A stretch of 64,000 bases of DNA. It comes from Pseudoalteromonas byunsanensis (GTDB taxonomy: Bacteria; Pseudomonadota; Gammaproteobacteria; Enterobacterales; Alteromonadaceae). The stretch covers positions 315,788 through 379,787 of the forward strand of contig NZ_MNAN01000032.1 in the NCBI RefSeq assembly GCF_001854475.1, read 5' to 3'. Of this stretch, positions 53,973 through 63,569 are shown one piece after another. Position numbers and translations under genes: made by a program. Numbering within the stretch: position 1 is the stretch's first letter; each line of letters opens with the position of its first letter. Below the pieces are notes generated by a model. The model worked only from the letters and a program-made list of their open reading frames with translations. It was not told the DNA's origin and searched no databases.

Positions 53973-54446
53973 TTAACGACCCTCTCTCACACTGAGCATT
54001 TCTTGGCCAACACCTGTTACCACGGTAATAGTATATTGATTCTTACTACCATAAGTAATTGTTGTTTCGAGTTGAGTCATATTACATATCACACCATTAG
54101 TTGCACTGTATGAACGTGGACAATTAACTTCCATCGGGCCATTATTTAGGCTCGTTACTTTGTTTTTTGCACCATTCAACCCATCAAATGTGCTATTCCC
54201 TTGCTCTAACTGCTCTTTGCTAAGTGTAAATAAACTTCGCTCTTCGAGTGCAGCCTGTTGCGCGACAGCTCTTTGCACCTCTCCCATCAACAAACTTTCA
54301 GCTTCTTCACGTTCTTGCGCTGCATTGGTAATTTTTAAATCAATACTACTGGTACTCATCAAAGTGACTGCAATAGCTGTCACAGCCACTATCATGATCA
54401 TCGCAGTGATCAATACTATGCCTCTTTGTTGATTTACAAACGCCAT
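53973..54446 (-). CDS. pilX: Type IV pilus minor pilin PilX
   Basis: 157 residues. The start MAFVNQQRG is cleaved before IVLITAMIMIVAVTAIAVTL. The +5 position is Thr rather than Glu, as is common in PilX/GspK-like pseudopilins of the tip. A helical stretch with EREEAESLLMGEVQRAV and a small globular end with two cysteines follow. It overlaps pilW by 13 bp and is 1 bp from pilY1. Confidence 0.88.
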   Translation of the reverse strand: MAFVNQQRGIVLITAMIMIVAVTAIAVTLMSTSSIDLKITNAAQEREEAESLLMGEVQRAVAQQAALEERSLFTLSKEQLEQGNSTFDGLNGAKNKVTSLNNGPMEVNCPRSYSATNGVICNMTQLETTITYGSKNQYTITVVTGVGQEMLSVREGR

Positions 54447-55426
54447 AATATTGACCCCATATTGTTAAGTCTTATTGTGGTAGAAAACACCGTACGACGA
54501 AAATTATCGTTGAACGTATGTATCCGTTTGTCTGGATCTGAGCCTAAGGTGTAAGTTTGATTTGCTAACTTTAAATCTGGGTCTGGCTCTAACGCTCTGA
54601 CCAAAATAAATAACTGGACCGTTAGAATACCATTGAGTCTTTCCCAATCCGATGCAGTCATATCTTCAGTGCTTCTATAACTGTCTACTCGGTTATCAGC
54701 ATTCGTATCAATCCCAAATACCAAGCGTAAATCTTCAACGCCTTCCATCACCGTTTCACTGATCATGCCACCGTTAACTGTTAAGCGACGGCGTGACAAC
54801 ACTGGGATTGTGATAGCTTGATCTCGCAATGTAACTTGTTGCTCACTCACGTAGTAAACATGATGACTATAAGGCCAAAGTGTTGAATTTACAGTGGGTA
54901 ATGCCGTGCGCTGCTGACCCGAAGTGAATATTGCCTGCTCCTGATCAGCGATAAAATAGTAGCGATTAGCTTGCATAGCTGCACTATTGGGCAACTGATT
55001 ACCTTCTAGGAATTTGAGTTGTACAGCTTCTGTGTTTTTCTTCGCATTCGAAATACAGTTAAGTGTATTATCTGTTGCGACAGCGGCATAAATGGAACGA
55101 AAATTGGCCGGTGCGGTATCCGGAAAACTGCCATTGTTAATACCACCAAAGCAATCTCCTCTAGGGTTACCAACGGAATCAGCCATAGTGACGTTCTCAT
55201 CGCTAAAACCGGCTTCGTAAAAGGTTCCCCAAAATCCAACCTGTTCTATATCACGAGCTAAGATAGACAAAGCCAATCGACCCGTCTCTTGCATTTCACC
55301 AATGACGAGCGTGTCTCTGGTAGTTACCTTCATGCTGACATATGTTGCAACTACCCCACCGAGTATCAATGCTCCAATAAACAGAGCGATCAACAGCTCA
55401 ACAATAGAAAAACCCTTCTCTCGCAT
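54434..55426 (-). CDS. pilW: Type IV pilus minor pilin PilW
   Basis: 330 residues. The leader MREKG is cleaved before FSIVELLIALFIGALILGG, with Glu at +5. The large C-terminal domain (GRLALSILARDIEQVGFWG, then LRLVFGIDTNADNRVDSY) is characteristic of PilW. It is the largest minor pilin and sits near the pilus tip. It begins 4 bp after pilV and overlaps pilX, which fits a translationally coupled operon. Confidence 0.9.
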   Translation of the reverse strand: MREKGFSIVELLIALFIGALILGGVVATYVSMKVTTRDTLVIGEMQETGRLALSILARDIEQVGFWGTFYEAGFSDENVTMADSVGNPRGDCFGGINNGSFPDTAPANFRSIYAAVATDNTLNCISNAKKNTEAVQLKFLEGNQLPNSAAMQANRYYFIADQEQAIFTSGQQRTALPTVNSTLWPYSHHVYYVSEQQVTLRDQAITIPVLSRRRLTVNGGMISETVMEGVEDLRLVFGIDTNADNRVDSYRSTEDMTASDWERLNGILTVQLFILVRALEPDPDLKLANQTYTLGSDPDKRIHTFNDNFRRTVFSTTIRLNNMGSILWRL

Positions 55427-55430
55427 CAGC

Positions 55431-55988
55431 TTAAGCCCTCACTAACACATAACTGTTAATCACAACGAGTCTGCGCCTGTCATTTTTTTCACCACAGTTA
55501 ATTGCTTGGTTTTGAGTACTTGCTTTCATCGCTTGCTTACCTTGCCAAGCAATAACAACCTCTACGTTATATCCTCGGTTACGCGTCCCCCCAACCACAG
55601 AAGGGGTAATGCACACCGTAGTGTTATCCAGAGAACCGGTATTTTCTCTAGCGCGAATAGCCTGCCTCCAATGCTCAATATCCATAGCCGCGATGCTGGC
55701 TGAATCACATTGCTGACTAAAGCACCTATTAACGGGGTTAAGCGTTGAAGAACTATTAAATACCAATTTATAATTAGTGCTTAGCGCCTGCGTATCATTC
55801 ACCCTCAGACGTTGAACTATGTCTTTCGCTAAGGCAATAGCCGCAGCTCTTTGCATTGCATCAAAACTGGCTTGCTTGGCCTTAGCTTGCAATGCTACCG
55901 CACCGAGTAAGCCAAAGCTCAGTACCATAAATGCAATCAGCACCTCAAGCAACGTAAAACCAGTATTGTGTGACGATATGATCCGCAT
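55431..55988 (-). CDS. pilV: Type IV pilus minor pilin PilV
   Basis: 185 residues. The leader MRIISSHNTG is cleaved before FTLLEVLIAFMVLSFGLLG (Glu at +5). The helix continues with QAKAKQASFDAMQRAAAIALAKDIVQRLR, the PilV signature. No clear ribosome site precedes the ATG. It is the first gene of the minor pilin operon on this strand. A two-copy LytTR-type repeat lies 71-99 bp upstream, with a -10-like TATAGG but a poor -35 in between. Confidence 0.88.
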   Translation of the reverse strand: MRIISSHNTGFTLLEVLIAFMVLSFGLLGAVALQAKAKQASFDAMQRAAAIALAKDIVQRLRVNDTQALSTNYKLVFNSSSTLNPVNRCFSQQCDSASIAAMDIEHWRQAIRARENTGSLDNTTVCITPSVVGGTRNRGYNVEVVIAWQGKQAMKASTQNQAINCGEKNDRRRLVVINSYVLVRA

Positions 55989-56058
55989 AAAAAATCTAAA
56001 AATGGAGCTTCATGACTCTAGCCTATAATTTTGCAAAAGATAAGCAAGTAGTTTGGTG

Positions 56059-56087
56059 GTAAACGGTTGACTGGACCGATAAACGGT
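56059..56087 (-). promoter_or_regulatory. LytTR-type direct repeat upstream of the pilV operon
   Basis: On the minus strand ACCGTTTAT (56079-56087) and ACCGTTTAC (56059-56067) form a direct repeat of 9 bp with an 11-bp spacer, period 20 bp. The first copy fits the LytTR half-site consensus (TA)(AC)(CA)GTTN(AG)(TG) at all positions, and the second at all but the last. It overlaps the stop codon of the LytTR regulator gene and faces pilV. A weak -35 with a -10-like TATAGG downstream is what an activated promoter would show. Confidence 0.75.
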
Positions 56088-56752
56088 TAATATCCCGACT
56101 TCAATGCTTGAGCCGCACGACGACTCACCGAGATTGCTTCTGGGTAGCCATTTACCCGAACATGGTAACCATTATGGTCATAAGTCAATGATTGCATCTG
56201 GGTACGCTTCACTAAGGTATTCCTGTGTACCTGTACAAAATGTTCAGGATAAAGTACCTGCAACTGTTTAAGGCTCATATCCACTACAGCTTCTCCGCCA
56301 TTAAAAAACAACTGAGTATATTTATCATCGGCACGAGCAACCAATACCTCAGATACTTCCAACCAGCGGGTTTGGTTGCCAACGGAGTACTTAATTCTTG
56401 GTGGAAACAAATGCCTTAACAAAGCATGCAACTCACTTTGCTGTACAGGTTTCACCAAGTAACCACTAGCAAACACCCCAAATGCCTCTAAAGCATAGTC
56501 GGGATGTGCGCTGATGAATATCACTTTGGGAGGACTATCCATCTCACTGAGCAGCTTAGCGACTTCTAGCCCATCCATACCTGGCATACTAATATCCAGC
56601 AATACTACCTTTGGTTGATGGCGCTCAACCAAAGATATGACTTCCTCAGCACAACCCGTTTGTGCACAACATTCGTAATCGGATAAAGAGGATAATAGGC
56701 GTTGAATTCGCTGCCGTGCTAATGGCTCATCGTCCACCACTATATATTTCAT
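56087..56752 (-). CDS. LytTR-family response regulator (AlgR/LytR type)
   Basis: 221 residues. The receiver domain (about 1-118) has DDE (7-9), phosphoacceptor Asp53 (LLDISMPGMDG) and Lys around 101 (GYLVKPVQQSE). The C-terminal LytTR domain (about 125-221) binds direct repeats and has LEVSEVLVARADDKYTQLF, LKQLQVLYPEHFVQVHRNTLV and a typical C-terminal end. It overlaps the kinase gene by 4 bp (ATGA). The cognate-looking repeat sits at its own 3' end in front of pilV. In Pseudomonas, AlgR with FimS controls the fimU-pilVWXY1Y2E operon. Confidence 0.92.
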   Translation of the reverse strand: MKYIVVDDEPLARQRIQRLLSSLSDYECCAQTGCAEEVISLVERHQPKVVLLDISMPGMDGLEVAKLLSEMDSPPKVIFISAHPDYALEAFGVFASGYLVKPVQQSELHALLRHLFPPRIKYSVGNQTRWLEVSEVLVARADDKYTQLFFNGGEAVVDMSLKQLQVLYPEHFVQVHRNTLVKRTQMQSLTYDHNGYHVRVNGYPEAISVSRRAAQALKSGY

Positions 56753-57774
56753 TGCTGCAGCCCCTTAGGCACACTTAACGTAACAGTATATACATGCTCG
56801 GTCTGTTCAATTTGCAAACTTGCTCGTTCGCCAAAGTGATGCGCTAATCTGGCTCGAATATTATTTTGCGCAATGCCATGCCCTTGATGAGAAACTTTGT
56901 CAGAACCGGCATAGCTATTACTGATTGTGAGCACCACATGCTGTTGCTCTACCTGTAAAAGCACATTGATCTGAGTGACCTTACTGGCGGGCTCTACACC
57001 ATAGATGACCGCATTTTCAAGCAAAGGCTGTATTGTAAGTACAGGTAGTTGAATCTTAGGGATCGATTCAGGTAAATGCCAATTGACCATTAGCCGCTCA
57101 CCAAAGCGCCAATGCTCTAACGCTAAATATTGCTTTGCTAATTGTAGTTCATCACTCAACCAAGTTAATTGCTGTGCTCGCATGGTAGCTTTACATAACT
57201 GCGCCAATGTTAGCACCGCTTGCTCCGCATCATCAGCATCGCTATGTGCAAGCTCAGCGATAGTGTTTAAACTGTTGTACAAAAAGTGTGGCCGAATACG
57301 TGCGCTCAGTGCTTCAAACTCGACTTTAGAGAGTGCTTCAACAGTTTGCAGCTTGTCCAAAAAAATTGTCATTGAGTGAATAAAAAATAACGATATAAAC
57401 AAACATATCGCCATATTTTTCAATATAAATGTCCAATCTAAAGCACCATCATAAAGAGGAGAAAAGTAACTGACAGCCATACTTGACAGCGCGGTAGTAC
57501 ACTGAAATATCACTAGAATTAATACAACTTGGCTGGGTAAGCTGAAGCGGCTCACGCTATGACGCAAGCTGTAAAGTGTACTGAAGCCAACGGCGCTCAC
57601 ACAATGAATAAAAAGACTGAAGATACCAAGGCGAACCCAAACATCTTCATAGCTCAGAGGTGCAAATGCAAGCACACAGGCGAGGATTTGAGAGGTGATC
57701 AGCATCGCCAATACACCTCTGGCGGTAATAATGGTAGGTAGCAGCTGTGAAGTTAAATCGTTCGACTTAAGCAT
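56749..57774 (-). CDS. LytS/FimS-type sensor histidine kinase
   Basis: 341 residues. Four or more membrane helices lie in residues about 15-135, without a recognisable extracytoplasmic sensor domain. The His_kinase domain has the phosphoacceptor in RIRPHFLYNSLNTI (His about 164), and the ATP-binding N-box is PLLENAVIYGV with the G-box GHGIAQNNIRARL. This build matches FimS/AlgZ. It follows ispH by 18 bp and overlaps the regulator gene, so it may be expressed with the upstream ileS-lspA-fkpB-ispH operon. Confidence 0.9.
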   Translation of the reverse strand: MLKSNDLTSQLLPTIITARGVLAMLITSQILACVLAFAPLSYEDVWVRLGIFSLFIHCVSAVGFSTLYSLRHSVSRFSLPSQVVLILVIFQCTTALSSMAVSYFSPLYDGALDWTFILKNMAICLFISLFFIHSMTIFLDKLQTVEALSKVEFEALSARIRPHFLYNSLNTIAELAHSDADDAEQAVLTLAQLCKATMRAQQLTWLSDELQLAKQYLALEHWRFGERLMVNWHLPESIPKIQLPVLTIQPLLENAVIYGVEPASKVTQINVLLQVEQQHVVLTISNSYAGSDKVSHQGHGIAQNNIRARLAHHFGERASLQIEQTEHVYTVTLSVPKGLQQ

Positions 57775-57792
57775 GACACGCCGCTTAGTAAA

Positions 57793-58722
57793 TTATCTAA
57801 GCTCAACTGGCACAGCAAAGACCACGTTTTCTTCTTCGCCCGGGTTTTCCACAACCGTCTTTCCACCAAGTTCTTTTAAGCGCGTAATAACTTGCTGTAC
57901 TAACACCTCCGGTGCCGACGCTCCAGCCGTTACACCGACGCTCTGAACATCTGTAAACCAGTCAGGTTCAACACTGTTTGAATCGTCGATAAGATAAGCA
58001 CACGTGCCCATCTTATCAGCCAACTCTCGTAAACGGTTTGAGTTAGAACTGTTTTTAGCACCGACCACTAATAGCACGTCAACTTTATCGGCTAAATCCC
58101 TTACTGCATCTTGACGGTTTTGTGTGGCATAGCAAATATCATCTTTGCGTGGACCATGGATCTGCGGAAACTTTACGCGTAGGGCATCTATCACGTCAGC
58201 CGTATCATCTACTGATAAAGTGGTTTGGCTGCAATAGAACAAGTTAGTATCGTCTTTAACTTGCAACTTAGCGACATCCTCTGGCGTCTCTACCAAATAG
58301 ATCCCCCCGTTAGGGTTATCATACTGCCCCATTGTGCCTTCAACCTCAGGGTGACCGTGGTGTCCAATCAAAACACACTCAATTCCCTTGCGGCTTGCTC
58401 GGGTCACTTCCATATGTACCTTAGTAACCAATGGACAGGTGGCATCAAACACTTTTAGCTCACGGCGTTTAGCTTCTTGGCGCACCTGTTGTGATACACC
58501 ATGCGCACTAAAAATAACAATGCTATCGTCTGGTACTTGATGCAGTTCTTCAACAAACACCGCACCCCTTTTGCGCAAGCCATCGACCACATACTTGTTG
58601 TGTACCACTTCATGGCGCACATAAATGGGCTTTTCGAAGATATCCAGCGCTCTTTCCACAATGCTGATCGCTCGGTCTACGCCTGCACAAAATCCTCTTG
58701 GGTTCGCCAGCAAAATGTCCAT
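57793..58722 (-). CDS. ispH: 4-hydroxy-3-methylbut-2-enyl diphosphate reductase
   Basis: 309 residues (E. coli 316). It makes isopentenyl and dimethylallyl diphosphate in the last step of the MEP pathway. The three cysteines that bind the iron-sulfur cluster are C12 (RGFCAGV), C96 (DATCPLV) and C197 (DDICYAT), and the active-site Glu lies in the HPEVEGT segment. It overlaps fkpB by 1 bp and is followed 18 bp later by the histidine kinase gene. Confidence 0.96.
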   Translation of the reverse strand: MDILLANPRGFCAGVDRAISIVERALDIFEKPIYVRHEVVHNKYVVDGLRKRGAVFVEELHQVPDDSIVIFSAHGVSQQVRQEAKRRELKVFDATCPLVTKVHMEVTRASRKGIECVLIGHHGHPEVEGTMGQYDNPNGGIYLVETPEDVAKLQVKDDTNLFYCSQTTLSVDDTADVIDALRVKFPQIHGPRKDDICYATQNRQDAVRDLADKVDVLLVVGAKNSSNSNRLRELADKMGTCAYLIDDSNSVEPDWFTDVQSVGVTAGASAPEVLVQQVITRLKELGGKTVVENPGEEENVVFAVPVELR

Positions 58723-59162
58723 TAGTTTCTTACCTCTAAAATATCGACTTCAAAGGTCACAGGTTGGCCCGCTAGTGGATGGTTAAAGTCAACCGTCACA
58801 GAGTCACCCGCCACTTCGCGAATAAGTCCAGGTAACTCGGTGCCATCAGGCTGAGTAAATGCGATAATATTACCTACCTTTGCAGGCGCATCAGCACCGA
58901 ATTTGCTACGATCAAGGTAATAAATATTGTCTGGATTTGGTTGCCCAAATGCGTCCTCAGGTTGCAAATCAAACGACTTACTATCTCCCGCTTTTAAGCC
59001 TAGTAAACATTTTTCAAAGTTTTCCGTCAGACTTCCATCACCCATAAACAGCTTTGCAGGTTTATTGTGGACCTTAGTAGAGTCCGCCGCAGAACCATCT
59101 TCTAGCTTAATAGAAAAGTGAAACACAACTTCAGATTGTGGGCCAATCACTTGCTCACTCAT
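58722..59162 (-). CDS. fkpB: FKBP-type peptidyl-prolyl isomerase (SlpA type)
   Basis: 146 residues (E. coli FkpB/SlpA 149). The FKBP domain with inserted flap domain follows the SlyD-like pattern: [50 protein letters not shown] and [18 protein letters not shown]. No histidine-rich C-terminal tail is present, which separates it from SlyD. It overlaps lspA by 4 bp and ispH by 1 bp, as in the E. coli order ileS-lspA-fkpB-ispH. Confidence 0.95.
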   Translation of the reverse strand: MSEQVIGPQSEVVFHFSIKLEDGSAADSTKVHNKPAKLFMGDGSLTENFEKCLLGLKAGDSKSFDLQPEDAFGQPNPDNIYYLDRSKFGADAPAKVGNIIAFTQPDGTELPGLIREVAGDSVTVDFNHPLAGQPVTFEVDILEVRN

Positions 59163-59659
59163 ACTTTTTTCTCCTGCGCTTTGTCACCTTTAAAGGCGTC
59201 AAAAATTAACAGTGCAGCGCCACCTACAATCGCCATATCTGCGATGTTAAACGCTGGGTAATGCCAGGTTTGGTAATAAAAGTGAAGAAAGTCAATCACA
59301 TAGCCATGGATTAATCTATCTACCAAATTACCTAATGCGCCCGCTAATACCATTGAGTAAGCACAGCACAACACCCAACTTCGCGCAGGCAGCTTTTTAA
59401 GCCAATATAACAATAAGACACTAATACCTATTGCGATAGCACTCAAGAAATAACGTTGCCATCCCCCAGCATCACTCAAAAAACTAAAGGCAGCTCCATA
59501 GTTGTGCATATAGGTAAAATTAAAAAATGGTAACAGCTTTATAGACTCATAAAGCTCCATATTAGCAACCACTACAGCCTTGGTTACGTAGTCTACTGCA
59601 AAAAGCAGTAGACTCAGCCATAACCAGACTAAACCACTTCTTTGGGTTGTGTTAGTCAC
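59159..59659 (-). CDS. lspA: Lipoprotein signal peptidase (signal peptidase II)
   Basis: 166 residues (E. coli 164). It removes signal peptides from acylated prolipoproteins such as BamD, MltD and the lysozyme-like lipoprotein in this window. Four membrane helices are visible. The catalytic aspartates are D114 (GNLVDRLIHG) and D141 (FNIADMAI). The motif NYGAAFSFL is the family's conserved Asn/Gly-rich loop. It follows ileS by 9 bp. Confidence 0.96.
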   Translation of the reverse strand: MTNTTQRSGLVWLWLSLLLFAVDYVTKAVVVANMELYESIKLLPFFNFTYMHNYGAAFSFLSDAGGWQRYFLSAIAIGISVLLLYWLKKLPARSWVLCCAYSMVLAGALGNLVDRLIHGYVIDFLHFYYQTWHYPAFNIADMAIVGGAALLIFDAFKGDKAQEKKV

Positions 59660-59668
59660 TTAATGCTC

Positions 59669-62494
59669 CTATGCAAATTGACGCTGTTCGCCATCACCTT
59701 CTACGTTGCTCACACAACGTCCACATAAGTCGTCATGTTCATCATGTTGACCTACATCATCACAATAATGCCAACAGCGCTCACATTTAGCCGCTTCTGT
59801 CGCATTAATCGAGATGTATAAACCATCAATTTCCGTTGAAATAGCATGTTCTGGCTTGCTATTAACCACTTCGACTTTGGCTTTTGAAGTCAATAATACA
59901 AAACGTAGCTCATCACCAATTTGCTGTAACGATTGTGCTAAATCACCACCCGTATACAAAGTCACTTCAGCTTGCAATGTCGCGCCTATAAGCTCTTCTT
60001 TACGCGCATTTTCAAGCACGCGATTTACTTCATCACGTACCGCAAGCAGATTCTGCCAGTACTCATTGTTCAACGCGCCTTCCGTTACATTCTCAAGGCC
60101 TGAGTACCATACATCAGTGAACACAAACTGACCGCGTTCACCAGGTAATACTTCCCAGATTTCTTGAGCTGTGAAACTCATTATAGGTGCCATCCAACGT
60201 GTCATAGCTTCAGCGATATGGTAAAGCGCAGACTGACATGAGCGACGAGCATGGCTATCTTTCTTTGCCGTATACTGGCGGTCTTTAATCACATCTAAAT
60301 AGAATGAACCTAACTCACCGGTACAGAAATTCATCAGCTTCTGTGTAACAACCAACATATGGTAGTGGTCATAAGCATGAATTATTTCTTTCTGTAACGC
60401 AGCCGCTCGTGCCACAATCCAACGGTCCAACTCAACCATATCTTCTACTGCAACTAAGTCAGTTGCGGGGTTGAAACCGCTTAAGTTAGCCAACAAGTAA
60501 CGGCTTGTGTTACGGATGCGGCGGTAACGATCAGCAGAGCGCTTGAAAATCTCATCCGATACCGTCATTTCTGCGGTGTAATCTGTTGAAGCCACCCATA
60601 AACGCAGAATATCAGCGCCCAGCTTATTCATTACATTTTGCGGCGATATCACATTACCTAACGACTTTGACATCTTGCGACCGTTTTCATCCACGGTGAA
60701 GCCATGAGTGAGCACTTGGCGATAAGGCGCATGGCCATTGATCGCTACTGACGTCATCATAGATGACATAAACCAGCCTCGGTGTTGATCTGAACCTTCT
60801 AGGTATAAATCCGCAGGTCCAGTTAGCTCTTCTCGTGCATCAACCACACAAGCGTGTGTCACACCTGAGTCAAACCATACATCTAATGTGTCTTGTACTT
60901 TAACAAACTGTTCTGCATCGTCACCCAGTAAACTAGCAGGTTCTAAGTCATACCAAGCTTGAATACCCTTTTGCTCAACCAATTTAGCAACTTGCTCAAT
61001 CAGTTCATTGGTATTTGGATGTAATGCTCCCGTGTCTTTATCAACGAATAGAGCAATAGGCACGCCCCAAGTACGCTGGCGAGAAATACACCAGTCTGGG
61101 CGACCTTCAACCATGTTCGCAATACGGTTTTCGCCCCACTCTGGGATCCACTGCGTCTTTGCAATTTCAGCAAGTGAGTCTTGACGTAAGTTTGCTTGGT
61201 CCATGCTAACGAACCATTGAGGTGTCGCTCGGAAAATAATTGGAGTTTTGTGACGCCAACAATGCGGGTAGCTATGCTGCAAAGCATGGTGATGCATTAA
61301 CGTGCCATTCTCTGCAAGCAATTCTACGATGCTCGCATTGGCTTTAAACACATGTTGACCCGCGAAAATTGGTGTCTCTGGCAAGAACACACCATTTGCA
61401 CCAACTGGGTTCGCAACTTCTAAGCCATATGCAAGACCCGCTGAGAAGTCTTCCGGGCCGTGACCAGGTGCAGTGTGAACGATACCAGTACCAGAATCAG
61501 TGGTAACATGGTCACCTAAAATAACCGGTACATCTATCTCAAGGAAAGGGTGAGCTACACGCAGGTTTTCTAGTGCCTGACCATTTACATATCCCAATAC
61601 ATGAAAATGCTTAAAGCCAAAGCGGTCCATTGCATCCTTGACCAGCTCTGAGCCTAAGATGATACGCTGCTCTTTACCTTCATCTTCAACTTGTACCAAT
61701 GCATATTCAAGCTTAGCGTGAACAGCAACTGCACGGTTCGCTGGTAATGTCCATGGTGTAGTAGTCCAGATCACTGTGCTTACGGTGCCTTGTCCTTCAT
61801 GCCCTTCAGCTAGATTAAATGCACTGACTACCGCTTGCTGATCAACAAAATCAAAACGCACATCAATCGCAGGTGACTGCTTGTCTTGATATTCAACTTC
61901 TGCCTCAGCTAGTGCTGAACCACAATCTGTACACCAATGAACTGGCTTAGCACCTTTGTGCAAATGTCCATTATTAATAATACGACCAAGCACTCTGATA
62001 GCATTCGCTTCGAAATCAAAGTTCATGGTTAGATAAGGCTTATCCCAATCACCAAGTACACCTAGGCGTTTAAAGTCTGTTTTTTGACCTTCTACTTGCT
62101 TAGCGGCATATTCACGACACTTCTGACGAAACTCAGCAGCCGTCACTTTTTGACCCGGCTTGCCAACTTTCTTTTCAACTTGTAGCTCAATAGGTAATCC
62201 GTGGCAGTCCCAACCAGGAACATACGGCGCATCAAAATCAGATAGCGTCTTGGATTTTACGATGATGTCTTTTAGGATTTTGTTAACTGAGTGACCCAAA
62301 TGAATATCACCATTGGCGTACGGAGGGCCATCGTGCAAAATAAATGGCTTCTTACCTTTTTTCGCGTTACGAATTTGACCGTATAAGTCTTGTTCATACC
62401 AAGCATTAAGCATTTTTGGCTCGCGTTGCGCTAAGTTACCGCGCATTGGAAACTCAGTTTCCGGTAGATTTAAAGTATGTTTGTAGTCGCTCAT
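59669..62494 (-). CDS. ileS: Isoleucyl-tRNA synthetase
   Basis: 941 residues (E. coli 938). It charges tRNA-Ile and edits misactivated valine. The class I HIGH motif is HLGH (65-68, [14 protein letters not shown]). The KMSKS motif is in [13 protein letters not shown]. The CP1 editing domain has [15 protein letters not shown] and the Asp-containing [14 protein letters not shown]-terminal zinc site is formed by CERCWHYC and CGRCV. It starts 21 bp after ribF. A leaderless or attenuated start cannot be judged. Confidence 0.97.
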   Translation of the reverse strand: MSDYKHTLNLPETEFPMRGNLAQREPKMLNAWYEQDLYGQIRNAKKGKKPFILHDGPPYANGDIHLGHSVNKILKDIIVKSKTLSDFDAPYVPGWDCHGLPIELQVEKKVGKPGQKVTAAEFRQKCREYAAKQVEGQKTDFKRLGVLGDWDKPYLTMNFDFEANAIRVLGRIINNGHLHKGAKPVHWCTDCGSALAEAEVEYQDKQSPAIDVRFDFVDQQAVVSAFNLAEGHEGQGTVSTVIWTTTPWTLPANRAVAVHAKLEYALVQVEDEGKEQRIILGSELVKDAMDRFGFKHFHVLGYVNGQALENLRVAHPFLEIDVPVILGDHVTTDSGTGIVHTAPGHGPEDFSAGLAYGLEVANPVGANGVFLPETPIFAGQHVFKANASIVELLAENGTLMHHHALQHSYPHCWRHKTPIIFRATPQWFVSMDQANLRQDSLAEIAKTQWIPEWGENRIANMVEGRPDWCISRQRTWGVPIALFVDKDTGALHPNTNELIEQVAKLVEQKGIQAWYDLEPASLLGDDAEQFVKVQDTLDVWFDSGVTHACVVDAREELTGPADLYLEGSDQHRGWFMSSMMTSVAINGHAPYRQVLTHGFTVDENGRKMSKSLGNVISPQNVMNKLGADILRLWVASTDYTAEMTVSDEIFKRSADRYRRIRNTSRYLLANLSGFNPATDLVAVEDMVELDRWIVARAAALQKEIIHAYDHYHMLVVTQKLMNFCTGELGSFYLDVIKDRQYTAKKDSHARRSCQSALYHIAEAMTRWMAPIMSFTAQEIWEVLPGERGQFVFTDVWYSGLENVTEGALNNEYWQNLLAVRDEVNRVLENARKEELIGATLQAEVTLYTGGDLAQSLQQIGDELRFVLLTSKAKVEVVNSKPEHAISTEIDGLYISINATEAAKCERCWHYCDDVGQHDEHDDLCGRCVSNVEGDGEQRQFA

Positions 62495-62515
62495 TTATCC
62501 TAGTTTCCGTATCGG

Positions 62516-63442
62516 CTACTTAAAATTAAAACATTGTTTAGCAGCAGCAACATCTTCGCTGATTTGCGCCGTTAATTGTTCCAATGTATCGAATTTTTGC
62601 TCATTGCGAAGCTTCTTGATCAGCTCCACCTGCATAAAATGTCCATAGACATCTTGGTTAAAATCAAATAAATGCACCTCTAAAAGTGCTTTGGTACCAT
62701 TTAGCGTAGGTTTGTTTCCTACGTTAGCAACACCGTTGTATTGCACTGCGGCAACGGTTGCTCGCACGGCAAATACTCCTCGTACGGGATTTACCTGCCT
62801 CTTTAACGCGATATTCGCGGTTCGAAATCCAAGCTCCCGTCCTTTCTTCCAGCCATGTATCACACGCCCGGAAATTGAATAGGTATGTCCCAGCATTTGA
62901 TGAGCTTTATCGAGCTCACCTTCACTAAGTGCCTGCCTGATTAACGTGCTACTTACTCGGTGATCGTCTCTTCGAAAGCTCTCAGTGCTTTTAACATGCA
63001 TACCATGCACTTTGCCAAGGCGCTGCAACATCGTAAAGTCACCCTGTCTAGCTCGGCCAAAGCGAAAATCATCACCGACCGTTAACGCTTTAACACCCAA
63101 CTTATTTATCAGCACCTGTTCAATAAAGCTTTCGGCTTGCTGACTGGCAAACTTAGCATTAAAACTGACACAAATAACGCGGTCTATGCCCAGCTTAGAC
63201 AGCAAAACAAGTTTATCTCTAAGGCGAGTGAGTCTCGCAGGCGCTTTCTCCTTCGCAAAAAACTCTTGCGGCTGAGGTTCAAACAGCATCACCGTACTAG
63301 GTAAGCCATATAGCTGTGCGTCTTGCTTCAGCCCCTTTAGAACCTCAACATGGCCCAGATGCACTCCATCAAAGTTACCAATGGTCAACACACAGCCAAA
63401 ATGATGTGGCCGGATGTTATGGATACCTCTGATCAGTTGCAT
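62516..63442 (-). CDS. ribF: Bifunctional riboflavin kinase / FAD synthetase
   Basis: 308 residues (E. coli 313). It converts riboflavin to FMN and FAD. The N-terminal nucleotidyltransferase part has GNFDGVHLGH (22-31) and the C-terminal kinase part has GRVIHGWKKGRELGFRTANI and GVANVGNKPT. It is first in the ribF-ileS-lspA-fkpB-ispH block. A sigma-70-like promoter lies about 40 bp upstream of its start. Confidence 0.95.
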   Translation of the reverse strand: MQLIRGIHNIRPHHFGCVLTIGNFDGVHLGHVEVLKGLKQDAQLYGLPSTVMLFEPQPQEFFAKEKAPARLTRLRDKLVLLSKLGIDRVICVSFNAKFASQQAESFIEQVLINKLGVKALTVGDDFRFGRARQGDFTMLQRLGKVHGMHVKSTESFRRDDHRVSSTLIRQALSEGELDKAHQMLGHTYSISGRVIHGWKKGRELGFRTANIALKRQVNPVRGVFAVRATVAAVQYNGVANVGNKPTLNGTKALLEVHLFDFNQDVYGHFMQVELIKKLRNEQKFDTLEQLTAQISEDVAAAKQCFNFK

Positions 63443-63482
63443 AGTTTCAATGCCTTATTTAAGCAATAGTTGAAAGTGAGCG

Positions 63483-63511
63483 ATTATACCCAAGTTACCT
63501 AAAAATGCGAA
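63483..63511 (-). promoter_or_regulatory. Sigma-70 promoter of the ribF-ileS operon
   Basis: On the minus strand TTCGCA (63506-63511) and a perfect -10 box TATAAT (63483-63488) are separated by 17 bp, with TGGG in front of the -10 box as in extended promoters. The ribF start codon is about 40 bp downstream. Confidence 0.65.
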
Positions 63512-63569
63512 CATCTAGATATCTTAAGACAAGCTCAACTTCGAGATAGGCTCAGCTGTACATTCGCAA

